Assembly (NCBI GenBank): GCA_004335835.1
Contig: RWJK01000370.1
Location: 1-21,146, forward strand
Source of the DNA: Scenedesmus sp. ARA3
Taxonomy: Eukaryota; Chlorophyta; Chlorophyceae; Sphaeropleales; Scenedesmaceae
Length of the DNA stretch: 21,146 nt
Reading direction: 5' to 3'
The notes under the pieces were generated by a model that was not told the origin of the DNA, did no database searches, and was given only the letters and a program-made list of their open reading frames with translations. A program made the position numbers and the translations under genes. Shown here in pieces: positions 20,101 through 21,146 of the stretch (the stretch's first letter is position 1; each line of letters begins with the position of its first letter).

Positions 20101-20510
20101 TCTGCAACTTTGTCACAGGAGAGCGCCAAATCAACATTGTCACTGCATGGCTGTATGCCCTGTTGATTAGGCACTCATGTATCCCTGCTGCTGCTGTTGC
20201 AATGCTCTTGCAGGGAAACACAGTATCAGCTGCCAACGTGCCGCTGCTGCCAGCCTACTACAAATGCCTGCAGCAGCCAGATGCCGTCACAGGCAGCGGC
20301 AGCGGCTGCTTCGGCTGCCTGTCTTCGCCTGTGCCAACTGCCAATGCTGCCAAATGCCTGTCATGCATCTCTGTTGTTGCCAGCAACCCTGCTGGCAGCA
20401 CTTGGTGCAACTCTTGCTGGGCTGCTGGAGTGAAGGACCCTCTGAAGTGCCAGCAGTGTCTGATGAAAGCGGGGTCTAATAATGCATACAACTGCGCGCA
20501 GCAGCAGTGA
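17123..20510 (+). CDS. Secreted PAN/Apple-like protein with CxxC-pair array
   Basis: Eight phase-consistent exons, 17123-17198, 17410-17550, 17764-17991, 18299-18370, 18639-18793, 19083-19338, 19631-19911 and 20214-20510, encode about 501 residues. Residues 1-21 form a signal peptide (MLLSLLFLQ core, VLA end). Residues about 70-160 resemble a PAN/Apple module: DCCKICKNTDLCNAWVFC, then GGRCNEDGTWPFQMC. PAN modules bind protein or carbohydrate. After a linker, residues 187-501 carry 16 CxxC pairs (CKAC, CYQC, CIAC, CINC, CSGC, CFDC, CVQC, CFQC, CGKC, CMSC, CGGC, CYNC, CFGC, CLSC, CNSC, CQQC), mostly 8-16 residues apart. In the secretory pathway these probably form disulfides; metal binding is the alternative. 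There is no transmembrane segment or GPI-like tail. Exon 2 is least sure: it could end at 17439 or be skipped without breaking frame. Function is unknown. Confidence 0.8.
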
Positions 20511-20984
20511 TTGAGGCGTTAGATTAGCTCCGCAGGCTCAGGTCAAGCTATGGTCTATAAAAACTCCTGCCTCAGCAGCAGTGTCTGCCACCAGGGTTTT
20601 TGGTATTGTGCTGGAGCCAACACGTTGCTGCAGAACTTGCATTTGTCTGCTTATGGCCGAAAGAACACACAATTCCCACTTGTTGTGAACTATCAGCTTG
20701 CGGCGGAAATCGTCTCACCCAGAGCTGTGATGTGTCAACAATACTTTGTCATGGGGTGCGGGCGCTGAAATGCGATGCACACAGCATTGCTCAGTTGACA
20801 CCATAGCAAAACTTGAATAAATTGTGTCCGTTGACATGGTTGCAAGCAATCAGCAGCCAGCTGGCCTACTGTACCATGCCTTTGCTGACTTGAATCTGCC
20901 AGCTTCTGGGCTGGGGCCGCCACAGTAGTACTGCACTTGACTACTGGGTTTATGTTGCGTCGCCTTGGCATCAGAACTGAACAG
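20511..20984. other. Convergent 3' region
   Basis: This stretch follows the CxxC gene stop and holds its 3' UTR. There is no TGTAA on the plus strand. AATAAA at 20816-20821 and a TATAAAA at about 20556 are present but not reliable signals in this lineage. No exon was seen. Confidence 0.45.
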
Positions 20985-20989
20985 TTACA
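20985..20989 (-). terminator. TGTAA poly(A) signal of a convergent minus-strand gene
   Basis: TTACA on the plus strand reads TGTAA on the minus strand. Upstream of it on that strand (21060-21000) is a G/T-rich stretch resembling a 3' UTR. It suits a gene entering from the right edge. Confidence 0.4.
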
Positions 20990-21098
20990 TCGCTGGAAAC
21001 CCACAAACGACAGCAAAACCACACCACAAACCACAACCCCAACAGCAGCCAACGAAGAGGGGTGGGCGGGCGGGTAATTCGACTGACTGGCTGCTGCC

Positions 21099-21146
21099 TC
21101 AAGGGCAGCAGCCAAGAAGAGGTCGACCACGGCGACGCACAAGGGC
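21099..21146 (-). CDS. Possible 3' end of a gene from beyond the right edge
   Basis: In one minus-strand frame, the last bases encode a basic tail (ALVRRRGRPLLGCCP) ending in TGA at 21101-21099, about 110 bases before the TGTAA at 20989-20985. A second frame stays open much further, to 20735, but runs through the proposed poly(A) signal. Only about 16 codons are visible, so no product can be named. Confidence 0.25.
   Translation of the reverse strand, partial: ALVRRRGRPLLGCCP

Noticed and set aside
1..21146. Transposon, CRISPR array, tRNA or rRNA
   Set aside because: I saw no transposase or reverse-transcriptase motifs, no long terminal repeats, no regularly spaced direct repeats with unique spacers and no tRNA-like A/B boxes in cloverleaf context.

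Overview
The window looks like nuclear DNA of a green alga. Five multi-exon genes have short GT-AG introns (37 identified). CAG/CTG and GCA/GCT triplets dominate exons and introns on the sense strands. TGTAA, the usual algal poly(A) signal, follows at least one gene, and the proteins are rich in Gln and Ala. Chlorophyceae, possibly Sphaeropleales (Scenedesmus/Raphidocelis-like), is my inference; no marker proves it.

Layout. (1) 434-3891, minus: ten exons of a DRG2-type GTPase. Its C-terminal exons lie beyond the left edge. (2) 3892-4420: divergent promoter region. (3) 4421-9047, plus: an 11-exon gene for a long Gln/Ala-rich coiled-coil protein I do not recognise. (4) 9754-12833, plus: an 8-exon gene for a histidine-phosphatase (phosphoglycerate-mutase-like) protein with a signal peptide. 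(5) 14064-16554, plus: a 4-exon gene for a NOT4-type RING E3 ubiquitin ligase with a long low-complexity tail and no visible RRM. (6) 17123-20510, plus: an 8-exon gene for a secreted protein with one PAN/Apple-like module followed by a long array of CxxC pairs. (7) The last about 160 bases may hold the 3' end of a convergent minus-strand gene.

The genes do not form an operon or an evident pathway. The DRG GTPase (translation-associated) and NOT4-like ligase (CCR4-NOT and ribosome-linked) are housekeeping regulators. The two signal-peptide proteins are extracytoplasmic.

Two observations stand out. First, at least four introns contain degenerate tandem copies of a neighbouring exon's edge, splice site included: three in the DRG gene and one in the phosphatase gene. 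This suggests introns growing by local duplication across exon-intron junctions. Second, the 17123-20510 gene encodes 16 CxxC pairs at fairly regular spacing behind a PAN-like module, an architecture I cannot match to a named family. All exon joins were made by eye from reading frame, splice consensus and family similarity. Joins within recognised domains are strong; first exons and a few acceptors are less certain.
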